Assembly (NCBI GenBank): GCA_019234295.1
Contig: JAFALK010000039.1
Coordinates: 1-33,238 of the forward strand
Length of the DNA: 33,238 bases
Direction of reading: 5' to 3'
Source: Roseateles sp.
Lineage (GTDB): Bacteria > Pseudomonadota > Gammaproteobacteria > Burkholderiales > Burkholderiaceae_C
The notes under the pieces were generated by a model. That model searched no databases. It was not told where the DNA came from and was given only the letters and a program-made list of their open reading frames with translations. Shown here piece after piece: positions 16,399 to 23,736 of the stretch. A program made the position numbers and the translations under genes. The stretch's first letter is position 1. Every line of letters starts with the position of its first letter.

Positions 16399-17789
16399 CT
16401 CGCCACCGGGACCGGGCGATGCACGTGAATGCGCCCCGACTCGTTCTTGACCCTCCAGGGGCGACGCACGCCACCGAGCTGCTCGGCGACGGCCAGGCCT
16501 GCCTGTAAACCGTCCTCATGAAAGCCCGCGCCGAAATACGCGCCGCAGTACCAGACGCCGCGCGTGCCCTGGATCGACCAGAGCTCCCGCTGCGCTCGCA
16601 TGGCCGCCGCGTCAAAGAGCGGATGCTCGTAGAGCTCGGTGCGGATCAGGTGCTCGGGGCGCGGCGGCTCCGGCGGGTTGAGTGTCACGATGAGCGGGCG
16701 GGCGCCCGGGCCGCGCGGCAGATGCGGCTGGAGCCGATTCATCCAGTAGCTCACGGTCGGCGGTCTGCCGCTGCCCCGCTCGGCCAGGTAGTTCCAGCTC
16801 GACCAGACGGCGCGGCGCTGCGGCATCAGCGCCGTGTCGCTGTGCAATACGGCCAGATTGCGGGTATAGGAGAAGGCTCCGAGCAGGCGCCGCTCGGCCA
16901 GGGTCGGCTCGGCAAGCATGGCCAGCGAGTGGTTCGCGTGCGTTGCCAGCACGACCGCATCGAAGCGCGCCGGCCACCAGCCTTCCCGCAGGCGCAGGCG
17001 CACCCATTGACCTGACTCATCGTGCTCGCGGCGCACCTCCAGGACGGCCTGCTCGAGTTGCAGACGTGCCGAGATGCGGCGGCGTAGCCGCTCGACGTAT
17101 TGGCGGCTGCCGCCGTCTACCGTGCGCCAGACCGGGCGATTGTTGACCTGGAGCAGGCCGTGGTTCTCGCAAAAGCGCACGAATGACGCAAACGGGTAGC
17201 GGCCGACCTCGGCGGCCGGCGCCGACCAGATGGCCGCCGCCATCGGGTAGAGATGATCGTCACGAAGCGCCCGGCCGTAGCCATGAGCGTCGAGGTATGC
17301 GTCGAGCGCCTGATCGCCGGCCGTCGCGGCATCTCGCGGCGCCTCGCGGTTAAAGCGCATCAGCTCGCGCAGCATGGACCAGAAGCGCGGCCGAATGAGG
17401 TTGCGTTTTTGCGCGAACAGGCCCCGCAGGTCAGTGCCTGCATATTCGAGGCCGCCACGGTCCAGGCTCACCGCGAACGACATGTCCGAGGCTAGCGTGG
17501 GCACTTCAAGGTGGCGGAACAGCGCGCTCAGGTTGGGGTAGGCGGGTTCGTTGTAGACGATGAAGCCTGTATCGACCGGCAAGCTTGCGTTGCCGTCGGG
17601 CACCTCCACCGTATTGCTGTGACCGCCCACGCGGTGGTCCCCCTCGAAGACCGTCACCTTGTGACGCTCGGCCAACATCCAGGCGCAGGAGAGGCCGGCA
17701 ATGCCGGAGCCCACCACAGCGATCCGCATGCGGGATGCGGGTTCGGTCGGCCGGCGAGGCCTGGCTTCTTCTGGACGGGTGCTGTGCAT
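16395..17789 (-). CDS. FAD/NAD(P)-dependent oxidoreductase (amine oxidase/desaturase-like)
   Basis: This 464-residue flavoprotein has the dinucleotide-binding start MRIAVVGSGIAGLSCAWMLA (residues 21-40), the acidic end VFEGDHRVGGHSNTV, and substrate and second FAD segments (DAVVLATHANHSLAML, GVWYCGAYFGAGFHEDGLQA). It is of the NAD(P)-binding Rossmann/phytoene-desaturase-like type found with DUF1365 and CFA genes. It could oxidise or desaturate a methylated acyl chain. ATG 17789 is chosen because an RpoE-type promoter ends 24 nt upstream and GGAGA lies 7 nt before it; ATG 17729 would shorten the leader. It is the first gene of its operon, divergent from rpoE. Confidence 0.9.
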   Translation of the reverse strand: MHSTRPEEARPRRPTEPASRMRIAVVGSGIAGLSCAWMLAERHKVTVFEGDHRVGGHSNTVEVPDGNASLPVDTGFIVYNEPAYPNLSALFRHLEVPTLASDMSFAVSLDRGGLEYAGTDLRGLFAQKRNLIRPRFWSMLRELMRFNREAPRDAATAGDQALDAYLDAHGYGRALRDDHLYPMAAAIWSAPAAEVGRYPFASFVRFCENHGLLQVNNRPVWRTVDGGSRQYVERLRRRISARLQLEQAVLEVRREHDESGQWVRLRLREGWWPARFDAVVLATHANHSLAMLAEPTLAERRLLGAFSYTRNLAVLHSDTALMPQRRAVWSSWNYLAERGSGRPPTVSYWMNRLQPHLPRGPGARPLIVTLNPPEPPRPEHLIRTELYEHPLFDAAAMRAQRELWSIQGTRGVWYCGAYFGAGFHEDGLQAGLAVAEQLGGVRRPWRVKNESGRIHVHRPVPVAS

Positions 17790-17812
17790 GGGGTCTCCGG
17801 CAGCGTTCGGCT

Positions 17813-17842
17813 CTTGTACGCAGCCAGGCGCGAATTGGATCG
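17813..17842 (-). promoter_or_regulatory. RpoE (ECF)-type promoter for the FAD oxidoreductase operon
   Basis: On the minus strand, CGATCC (17842..17837), 18 nt, then TACAAG (17818..17813). It has the same layout as the rpoE and second CFA promoters and is close to the Rhodobacter RpoE consensus TGATCC-N18-TAAGA. The transcript would start near 17806, giving a leader of about 17 nt before ATG 17789. Confidence 0.75.
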
Positions 17843-17859
17843 CTGCCCGAGGGCTGCGA

Positions 17860-17889
17860 TGATCCGATCTGGCGCCTGCCGCGTAGAAG
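17860..17889 (+). promoter_or_regulatory. RpoE (ECF)-type autoregulatory promoter of rpoE-chrR
   Basis: TGATCC (17860..17865), 18 nt, then TAGAAG (17884..17889). This indicates that the sigma factor drives its own gene. The predicted start of transcription (about 17895) falls on the ATG at 17894, so the message is leaderless or the true start is downstream. Confidence 0.75.
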
Positions 17890-17893
17890 CGAC

Positions 17894-18550
17894 ATGGCAG
17901 CTGAACGTCCTCAACTCACCGAATCCGGGGACGCGGCCATAGTCCGCGGCCACCGACCGCCCACCTTGAGCGTCGTCCCTATCGATCCCGAACGAAGTGC
18001 CACGCCAGGTGATGCCTGGGGTGAGGCGCTGCGCGCCTTGGCCGAGCGTGGCGACAGGCAGGCATTCGCGTGCCTGTTCGCGCACTTTGCGCCCCGCCTC
18101 AAAAGCTTTCTGATGCACGCTGGCAGCACCGGGGTCCAGGCCGAGGAGCTCGCGCAGGAGGTCCTCGTGGTGGTCTGGCGCAAGGCTGCACTGTTCGATG
18201 CATCCAAGGCGAGCGCATCGACCTGGATCTTCACGATCGCCCGGAACTTGCGCGTGGACTCGCTGCGCCGGGCCAAAGGGATCGACGCGCACGACGACGA
18301 GGTCGACTTTGACCTCCTGGAAGCCGACGAGCCCTGCGTTGAGGATCGCTTGCACACCTCGCGCGAGTCGGAGCGTTTGCGCGGCGCTCTGGCGCAGTTG
18401 CCGCCAGAACAGCAGCAGGTGCTGCGTCTGGCCTATTTCGACGATGAATCGCACTCCCGAATCTCGACCGAGCTGGGCATCCCGCTCGGCACGGTCAAAT
18501 CGCGCGTGCGCTTGGCGGTCGCGCAGTTGCGCCGTTTGCTGGAACGATGA
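17894..18550 (+). CDS. rpoE: ECF sigma factor RpoE (ChrR-controlled type)
   Basis: This 218-residue ECF sigma factor has region 2 at about 60-125 (FAHFAPRLKSFLMHAGS, AEELAQEVLVVVWRKA, STWIFTIARNLRVDSLRRAK) and region 4 at about 158-215 (LPPEQQQVLRLAYFDDESHS, ELGIPLGTVKSRVRLAVAQL). It closely resembles Rhodobacter RpoE, which turns on the singlet-oxygen response when released from ChrR. Its stop overlaps chrR by 4 nt. ATG 17894 sits only 5 nt after the -10 element; a TTG at 17966 would give a length nearer to that of the family. Targets visible here are its own promoter and those at 17842 and 22103. It recruits RNA polymerase in the cytoplasm. Confidence 0.92.
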   Translation: MAAERPQLTESGDAAIVRGHRPPTLSVVPIDPERSATPGDAWGEALRALAERGDRQAFACLFAHFAPRLKSFLMHAGSTGVQAEELAQEVLVVVWRKAALFDASKASASTWIFTIARNLRVDSLRRAKGIDAHDDEVDFDLLEADEPCVEDRLHTSRESERLRGALAQLPPEQQQVLRLAYFDDESHSRISTELGIPLGTVKSRVRLAVAQLRRLLER

Positions 18551-19212
18551 ACATGATGGACGTCCGTCATCACCCTGAGGAAGAACGACTGTTGGCCTAC
18601 GCGGGCGGCCGCCTAGAAGCAGGCATGCGCCTGGTCCTGGGCAGCCATCTCGAGCTGTGCCCGTACTGCCGCCAGCGCCTGCGCGCGCTCAATGCGCTGG
18701 GCGGCTTGCTGCTGGAGGACATGGAGCCCGCAGTCATGGCTGACGATGCGCTGGAGCGCACGCTCGCACGCATCGATGCATTGGCGCCTGCTCAAGAGCA
18801 CGTGACCCAGGTGAGCGCGCCGCCGCCATTGCCGCCCGGCGCGAGCTGGCCCCGCTCGCTCGCGCATTGCAGTGCCACGCCCTGGCGCTGGATCGGTCCC
18901 GGCATGCGCTGGAGCCGCGTCAGCGTGCCCGAATCGCCCGAGGCCAAGGTCTTCCTGTTGCGGATTGCCGCGGGCAAATACCTGCCCGTCCACACCCACA
19001 GCGGTCAGGAAGCGACGCAGATCCTCTATGGCCGCTTCCATGACGGGCGGGCCCTGTTCGGCCCCGGTGACTTCGATACCGCGGATGGCAGCATTCACCA
19101 TCAGCCGGTCGTCCAGGACGGCAGCGAATGCATCTGCCTGGCGTCCTTGAGCGGCCGCCTGCGCTTCGACAGCCCTATTGCGAAGCTCTTCGGCGCGCTC
19201 GTGGGGATGTGA
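18547..19212 (+). CDS. chrR: Zinc anti-sigma factor ChrR (cupin-containing)
   Basis: This 221-residue protein has an N-terminal zinc anti-sigma domain (His8 or His9, then His34, Cys38 and Cys41 in SHLELCPYCRQRL) that holds RpoE inactive. A linker follows, then a ChrR-type cupin domain from about 110 with a second metal site (His149, His151, Glu155 in HTHSGQEATQILYG; His184/185 in GSIHHQP). In Rhodobacter the cupin domain senses singlet oxygen or peroxide and leads to ChrR breakdown. It is coupled to rpoE (ATGA overlap). Its last 38 nt overlap the converging DUF2177 gene, whose stop is at 19175. Confidence 0.93.
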   Translation: MNMMDVRHHPEEERLLAYAGGRLEAGMRLVLGSHLELCPYCRQRLRALNALGGLLLEDMEPAVMADDALERTLARIDALAPAQEHVTQVSAPPPLPPGASWPRSLAHCSATPWRWIGPGMRWSRVSVPESPEAKVFLLRIAAGKYLPVHTHSGQEATQILYGRFHDGRALFGPGDFDTADGSIHHQPVVQDGSECICLASLSGRLRFDSPIAKLFGALVGM

Positions 19213-19606
19213 AACGGGTGGCCACCGCCGCCGCGGTGCCGCTCGCGAATGTGCCCCAGGCGAGGTCGGCCAACGTGACGAGCCAGGGCCAGTCGCGAAG
19301 TGTGGCTTGATTGGTGAGGTCGTAGGTCGCATAGGCCACGAGACCGAACAGAGCCCCATGAGTCATGGCCACGATGCTGTGCCCGGCCCGGCGGCCCGGC
19401 GTGATCGCGAAAGCCAGCAGCCCGCCGATGTACACGAGGTAAAACAGCAGCGCGGCCAACCAGTCGATTTCGGGCGCCATCAGCCCCGACAGCGCCGGCC
19501 GGTACAGGCGCGGCCCCATCAGGGTGAGCCAGCAGGCGTCGAGCGCCAGGAAGCAAAGGAGCGCGCTCAGGTAGGCGCCCAGCAGGGTGAATCGCGATGA
19601 GGTCAT
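19175..19606 (-). CDS. DUF2177 family membrane protein
   Basis: From ATG 19606 it has 143 residues and four hydrophobic segments: LLGAYLSALLCFLALDACWL, WLAALLFYLVYIGGLLAFAI, MTHGALFGLVAYATYDLTNQ and LVTLADLAWGTFASGTAAAV. The LDACWL, YATYDLTN and LADLAWG motifs identify DUF2177. The function is unknown; the family often sits in RpoE-ChrR regulons with CFA-like and FAD genes, so a role in the modified lipid bilayer is likely. It overlaps the DUF6134-like stop by 4 nt. It is the last gene of the second minus operon, and its 3' end overlaps chrR tail to tail. Confidence 0.88.
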   Translation of the reverse strand: MTSSRFTLLGAYLSALLCFLALDACWLTLMGPRLYRPALSGLMAPEIDWLAALLFYLVYIGGLLAFAITPGRRAGHSIVAMTHGALFGLVAYATYDLTNQATLRDWPWLVTLADLAWGTFASGTAAAVATRFTSPRARRRASQ

Positions 19607-20205
19607 GGCCGAGATTCGGCGGTTGGCAGGCGATAAGTGAGCAACTGTCCGTCGCTGGTCTCGGCGTCGAGGCCGATCCAGCGGCCGCTGTCGGCGGCGT
19701 ACCAGACGATGATGCGCTGGTCGCCTGCAATCAGGCGCCAACCGTGCGCCACCACCTGTTGGGTACGGACCTGGATGGGCCGGTCTGCCACCGGCTCGAA
19801 CCGGGCTGCTTCGATCCTGCCGGTCTGCGGATCGATCAGGCGAGCCTGCGTGACGAGGTGGGGATTCCAGTATGCGAAGCCCATCAAGCAGTCGGCCTCG
19901 TAGCGCTGAGCCACATGCTGCCGCGCACCGTTGTCGTCCGTGTCAGAGCGTAGCTCGCGCAGGCACTCGCCCCGCCATTGTTCGCTGGCCTCGTGGCGGT
20001 AGCGATAGACGGGGATGCCGAGCACGCGCACCGTGAATTGCGCGCGGCTGTCGACGATCCGGGCATCGGGCGGGCCCGCCACCACGAAGCGATGCACGCC
20101 GATGGAATGGCCGGCGAGCATGGCCTCAAAGCCCCAGTGGTCCTCGGCCTGAGCCGCCGCCGGGCTGAGCTTGAACGCGAGCACCGCTAGCAGCCATCGC
20201 TTCAT
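19603..20205 (-). CDS. Secreted DUF6134-like protein
   Basis: This 200-residue protein has a signal peptide (MKRWLLAVLAFKLSPAAAQA) and a beta-rich body: AMLAGHSIGVHRFVVAG, VLGIPVYRYRHEASEQWRGE, CLRELRSDTDDNGARQHV and ending GRWIGLDAETSDGQLLTYRL. The pattern of a soluble periplasmic barrel with E.W...CL..L.S.TDDNG matches DUF6134 as I remember it. It may bind lipid (lipocalin-like); that is inference. The start overlaps DUF1295 by 4 nt, and the gene is coupled to DUF2177. Presumed RpoE-controlled from 22103. Confidence 0.75.
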   Translation of the reverse strand: MKRWLLAVLAFKLSPAAAQAEDHWGFEAMLAGHSIGVHRFVVAGPPDARIVDSRAQFTVRVLGIPVYRYRHEASEQWRGECLRELRSDTDDNGARQHVAQRYEADCLMGFAYWNPHLVTQARLIDPQTGRIEAARFEPVADRPIQVRTQQVVAHGWRLIAGDQRIIVWYAADSGRWIGLDAETSDGQLLTYRLPTAESRP

Positions 20206-20993
20206 GGACGCGCCTCGCGCCGCGGCGGCCAGGGAACGAAAGCACTGGTGCGGGCGGCGTAGTCGCGGTACCCGGGCCGGCGTTCGACGATATCGCTTTC
20301 AAGCAGGGCCACGCCGGACACCTTGAGCAACAGCACCGTCATCAGTAGCGGCGAGACCAGCGTCCAGGCCAGGGGCAGGCCGCCGGCCGCGAGGGCCATG
20401 AGCCCGAAGCCCCACCAAACACATGCTTCGCCGAAGTAGTTCGGATGGCGCGACCAGGCCCACAGGCCGCGCCTCATGACGGCGCTGTCGTCCTTGCGTT
20501 CGCGCAAGAAGCGGGCAAGCTGAGCATCTGCAAGGGCCTCAAGCAGCAGCCCGCTACCGCTCAGTGCAAAGCCCGCGAGGTCGAGCCCGTTCAGCGGCGC
20601 GGGGTGCCGGAGCACCGCCAGCAAAGGCCACCCGACGATCCACGCCAGCACCGCCTGAAGCCCGAAGACCAGGTACAGGCTTTTGAGCCCGAAATGCGGC
20701 CCGTGCCGCTCCCGCATCGCGCGATATCGCCGGTCCTCGCCAGCCCCCCAGTTGCGCAGGCCAATATAGGCCGCGAGCCGTACCGCCCAGAGCAGCAGCA
20801 AGCCCAGCATCAGCGCACCGCGGGCGTCCAACGCCATACCGTTGACGCGCGTGCTGACCAGCACGGGAGCTGAAACTAGTAGCGACCAGATGCTGTCAGC
20901 CAGGCTCGCATCGCGCAGCTTCAGGCTCAGCGCCCAGGTCGAGATCGCCAAGCTCAAAGTGATCAGCAGTCCGATGATGACGAGTGCTTTCAT
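20202..20993 (-). CDS. DUF1295 membrane protein (steroid 5-alpha-reductase/ICMT-like)
   Basis: From ATG 20993 it has 263 residues with about six or seven membrane helices (ALVIIGLLITLSLAISTWAL, LMLGLLLLWAVRLAAYIGLR, VFGLQAVLAWIVGWPLLAVL). The C-terminal signature LWAWSRHPNYFGEACVWWGF, then LLESDIVERRPGYRDYAART, is that of DUF1295, whose fold relates to steroid 5-alpha-reductase and isoprenylcysteine methyltransferase. NADPH-dependent reduction of a membrane lipid double bond is a possible activity. The ATG shares one base with the CFA stop (TGATG). A longer frame to 21098 reads into the CFA gene and is rejected. Confidence 0.9.
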   Translation of the reverse strand: MKALVIIGLLITLSLAISTWALSLKLRDASLADSIWSLLVSAPVLVSTRVNGMALDARGALMLGLLLLWAVRLAAYIGLRNWGAGEDRRYRAMRERHGPHFGLKSLYLVFGLQAVLAWIVGWPLLAVLRHPAPLNGLDLAGFALSGSGLLLEALADAQLARFLRERKDDSAVMRRGLWAWSRHPNYFGEACVWWGFGLMALAAGGLPLAWTLVSPLLMTVLLLKVSGVALLESDIVERRPGYRDYAARTSAFVPWPPRREARP

Positions 20994-22042
20994 CAGCGCT
21001 GCTCGAACAGGTAGTGGCTCACCCACCATTGGCCACCGTCGGCATAGCCAAACAGCTCCTCGACGGACATGAAGAACAGCCGCCAGCGGGTCCACCACAG
21101 TTGATCGGCTTCCTCGCCATAGGTCGAGGTGAGTATGGGCATCAACGTTCGGCGCTGCGAGTCCATGCGCTCAAGCCAGGCCGCAGCGGTACGGGCATAG
21201 TGGCGACCGTTCCAGCGCCACTGCTGCAGCACGCGCAAATCGTCCTGAAATCGCAAAGCTAGGTCGTCGCTGGGCATCATCCCGCCGGCGAAGAAGTGGC
21301 GACTCATCCAGTCGCTCGCGTCGCGCGATTCGAAGGCATAAGGGGCGCCACGGTGCGAGAAGACATGCATGAAAAAGCGGCCGTGCGGGCGCAGCCACTC
21401 GGCGACCCGCTCAAATGCACGCGACCAATTGCGCAGGTGCTCGAACATCTCGATCGACACGATCCGGTCGAAGCGATGCCCGGTGTCGAAGTTGTTGATA
21501 TCCGAGGTAACGACCTCGAGGTTGGAAATCCCGCGTCGCCTGGCTTCTCTGGCGATGTAAGCGCGTTGGGAGTGAGAGTTGGACACCGCGGTGATCCGTG
21601 CGCGCGGGAAATGGCTGGCCATCCACAAACTCAGAGATCCCCAGCCGCAGCCCAGCTCGAGGATGTCCTGTCCGTCGGCCAGGCCGGCTCGTGTGCATGT
21701 CTCTGACAGGGCGGTGACCTCTGCCTCCTCCAGGGTGTCGACGCCATCTGGCCACCAGCAGCAGCTGTATTTGCGGTGCGGTCCCAAGAAGGTGGAGAAG
21801 AACTCTGGCGGCAGCTCATAGTGCTGTTCGTTCGCCTTTTCGGGCAGGAGCGCCAAGGGTGCGGTCTTCAAGCCTTCGATGAAGGACTCCATGATGCGGG
21901 ACTGGGCTTGTGGATCGCCACTTTGCAACTCGTCCAGCCGTTGCCGCAGCAAGCGTCGGATCCCTAGGCGCACGACCCGGTCTGGAACCATGCCTTGCTC
22001 GACCCAGTGAATGGCTGCGGCGGTGCTGGCGACTTGAGACAT
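20993..22042 (-). CDS. CFA synthase-like SAM methyltransferase (second, usual active site)
   Basis: From ATG 22042 it has 349 residues. Features are HYELPPEFF (74-82), Cys94 in KYSCCWW, SAM motif ILELGCGWG (127-135), Glu201 in SIEMFEHLRNW and His226 in FFMHVFSH. A Tyr lies in NGRHYARTAAAW. The Cys, Glu, His and Tyr expected in CFA synthases are kept, unlike the paralogue at 14381. The N-terminal lipid-binding part is short. It methylates acyl chains in membrane phospholipids. The start is decided by the RpoE promoter at 22103..22074 (start near 22067), which rules out the open frame extending to 22147; AGGCAGGG precedes ATG 22042. It is the first gene of the operon with DUF1295, DUF6134-like and DUF2177. 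Confidence 0.9.
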   Translation of the reverse strand: MSQVASTAAAIHWVEQGMVPDRVVRLGIRRLLRQRLDELQSGDPQAQSRIMESFIEGLKTAPLALLPEKANEQHYELPPEFFSTFLGPHRKYSCCWWPDGVDTLEEAEVTALSETCTRAGLADGQDILELGCGWGSLSLWMASHFPRARITAVSNSHSQRAYIAREARRRGISNLEVVTSDINNFDTGHRFDRIVSIEMFEHLRNWSRAFERVAEWLRPHGRFFMHVFSHRGAPYAFESRDASDWMSRHFFAGGMMPSDDLALRFQDDLRVLQQWRWNGRHYARTAAAWLERMDSQRRTLMPILTSTYGEEADQLWWTRWRLFFMSVEELFGYADGGQWWVSHYLFEQR

Positions 22043-22073
22043 GAAGAAACCCTGCCTCATCTTGAGGATGCTC

Positions 22074-22103
22074 CTTCTACGTCGACAATGCCTAACCGGA
22101 TCA
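22074..22103 (-). promoter_or_regulatory. RpoE (ECF)-type promoter for the second CFA operon
   Basis: On the minus strand, TGATCC (22103..22098), 18 nt, then TAGAAG (22079..22074). Both hexamers and the spacing are identical to the rpoE promoter at 17860. It places the second four-gene operon under the same sigma factor. The 231 bp between this site and the fic stop (22104..22334) hold no recognised gene. Confidence 0.78.
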
Positions 22104-22334
22104 GTCGGCTTGACTGCGTCGAATCCCGCAACCGCGAAGCCATCCACAGCAGGCTGGCCTACACCGACTTCCTGCCTTTCACGGTTGCCTCAGGTCTGCG
22201 GCTCGCTGTTCCAGCTCCTTTGGAAGTCAACCACCTACCAGCGATTTCCAGTCGTTTGCAGTCATTGCGTGCTTCCGGACTTGCCGCAAGATCGCCGCAA
22301 CGCGTTCTCGCCTGGAACTTGAAGCGAGCATGCT

Positions 22335-23525
22335 TTATCCCTCGTCACGCGAGCGCTTCGCGGTGGTGCCGCCGGCAGTCTTGACCGGCCCATCAGGGCC
22401 CCAACCGGGCAGGTTCACGTAGTACCGCGTCGAGCGACCCGCGCCGACTTGGGTCAGCAACCCGAGGGCCTGGAGCTCGATGAGTTCGCGCGACGCGGTG
22501 GCCCGCGACGTTCCGGTGACGCTCTCGTATTTCTTGGTGCTCATACCTCCTTCGAAACCGTTCGGCCCGGCGTCGAGCAGCACGTTCACGGCCTTGCGCT
22601 GTCGCTCGGTCAGGTCCTTGCCGTTGTGGTCCATCCAGAAGCGTGCCTTGGCCAGCGTGTCGTCGATGGTTCGGGAGGCTTCTTCACAGGAGACCCTGAC
22701 CTGCTGGACGAACCAGGTGACCCACTCGGTCACGTCGAGTCCGCCGTGCTGCGCCTGTTCCAAATGCTCGTAGTACTCGTTGCGGCGGTCGAGGAGGCGC
22801 TGCGAGGTTCGAATCTGGCGACTGGCCTCGCCGCTGTCCCTAGCGAGCGCGAGGTCGACCCAAACCCGCCCGACTCGGCCATTGCCGTCCTCGAAGGGGT
22901 GGACGGTCTCGAACCACAGATGGGTCAGGGCGGCCCGAACCAGCGCGTCGGGCTCCGTTCCGGCGTTGAACCATTGCAGCAGTCGCCCCATTTCATCGGG
23001 AACTTGTACCGAAGGTGGTGCCTCGTAGTGGACTCGCTCGCGTCCCATCGGGCCGCTGACGATTTGCATGGGCTCGGCATCCTCGCGGTACCCGCCGACG
23101 TGAATTTTGGACATCCCCGAGTAGCCGGTCGGGAAGAGTGCGGCCTGCCAGCCGTGCAGGCGTTCGTGGGTGACCTCATCGGCGCAGCGCGTGACGGCGT
23201 CGTCCATGATGTCCAGCAGCCCCTCGACATCACGCGGGGCGTTCGCTCCGCCCTGATTGCCCACGCCCAGGCGCCGGGCCACGGAACTGCGGACCGCGGC
23301 CAAATCCAGGCGCTCGCCTTCGATGGCCGCCGTCGCCACGGCTTCCTGGCTCCAGGCCTCGGCCGCCAGTTCAAGTCGTTGCTCGAACCCGAGGGCGGCT
23401 AGCTTGCCTTCAACCATGCCTTGAGCGCGCCGTGCGTTCGCCAGGGCCGCACCAACTGCGACTGGGTCGTAGCGAAGCGCGGGCCAGCCGACCTGCTGCC
23501 AGATATAGGTCGCGTCCTGAGTCAT
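22335..23525 (-). CDS. Fic-family AMP transferase with N-terminal inhibitory helix and HTH
   Basis: This 396-residue protein has a complete Fic core motif HPFEDGNGRVGR (209-220), with His209 as base and Asp/Asn for Mg-phosphate binding. An N-terminal inhibitory helix of the (S/T)xxxE(G/N) type lies at 65-70 (TAAIEG), so activity is self-restrained (class II). The C-terminus (about 310-375) holds a winged-helix (LTERQRKAVNVLLDAG, GTSRATASRELIEL, QALGLLTQVG), suggesting autoregulation. Fic enzymes transfer AMP (sometimes other nucleotides) to Ser/Thr/Tyr of a target protein; the target is unknown. Perfect TCGACTC palindromes lie just upstream. ATG 23525 is the natural start. It sits beside a broken integrase and higBA. 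Confidence 0.93.
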   Translation of the reverse strand: MTQDATYIWQQVGWPALRYDPVAVGAALANARRAQGMVEGKLAALGFEQRLELAAEAWSQEAVATAAIEGERLDLAAVRSSVARRLGVGNQGGANAPRDVEGLLDIMDDAVTRCADEVTHERLHGWQAALFPTGYSGMSKIHVGGYREDAEPMQIVSGPMGRERVHYEAPPSVQVPDEMGRLLQWFNAGTEPDALVRAALTHLWFETVHPFEDGNGRVGRVWVDLALARDSGEASRQIRTSQRLLDRRNEYYEHLEQAQHGGLDVTEWVTWFVQQVRVSCEEASRTIDDTLAKARFWMDHNGKDLTERQRKAVNVLLDAGPNGFEGGMSTKKYESVTGTSRATASRELIELQALGLLTQVGAGRSTRYYVNLPGWGPDGPVKTAGGTTAKRSRDEG

Positions 23526-23551
23526 GGCTTTGATGCGTCAATTGTCGTCAC

Positions 23552-23638
23552 ATTTCGACTCAAATTATGAGTCGAAATTGAAGTCTAATCGACTCATTGG
23601 CGATTCTGGTGGATCTCGACTTGAATGGTGAGTCGATT
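23552..23638. promoter_or_regulatory. Clustered palindromic operators upstream of fic
   Basis: A perfect inverted repeat ATTTCGACTCA (23552..23562)-5 nt-TGAGTCGAAAT (23568..23578) is followed by AATCGACTCA (23587..23596) and TGAGTCGATT (23629..23638), plus a partial TCGACT at 23617. All share the half-site TCGACTCA, five in under 90 bp, starting 27 bp before the fic ATG in an A/T-rich patch. The natural binder is the winged-helix end of the Fic protein itself (inference). Confidence 0.75.
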
Positions 23639-23736
23639 GATGCACGCATTCGCCTCAACGTCTAGTCGATGGGCGGCCCGAGCCTGCGCATCAACAAGTC
23701 ATATGGCATCGCAACATGAGGGCAGCTTCTCCATGT

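Noticed and set aside
20994..21098. N-terminal extension of the DUF1295 protein
   Set aside because: It reads through the end of the CFA gene in another frame; ATG 20993, which overlaps the CFA stop, begins directly with the first membrane helix.
22043..22147. N-terminal extension of the second CFA-like protein
   Set aside because: The RpoE-type promoter lies inside it, so transcripts start downstream; the extension is not family-like.
22781..22805. tRNA-like string GAGGTTCGAATC
   Set aside because: It lies inside the fic coding sequence and no acceptor or anticodon stem can be formed around it.
22449..23402. Plus-strand open frame of 317 codons
   Set aside because: It is antisense to the Fic gene, whose catalytic motif is intact; no independent support.
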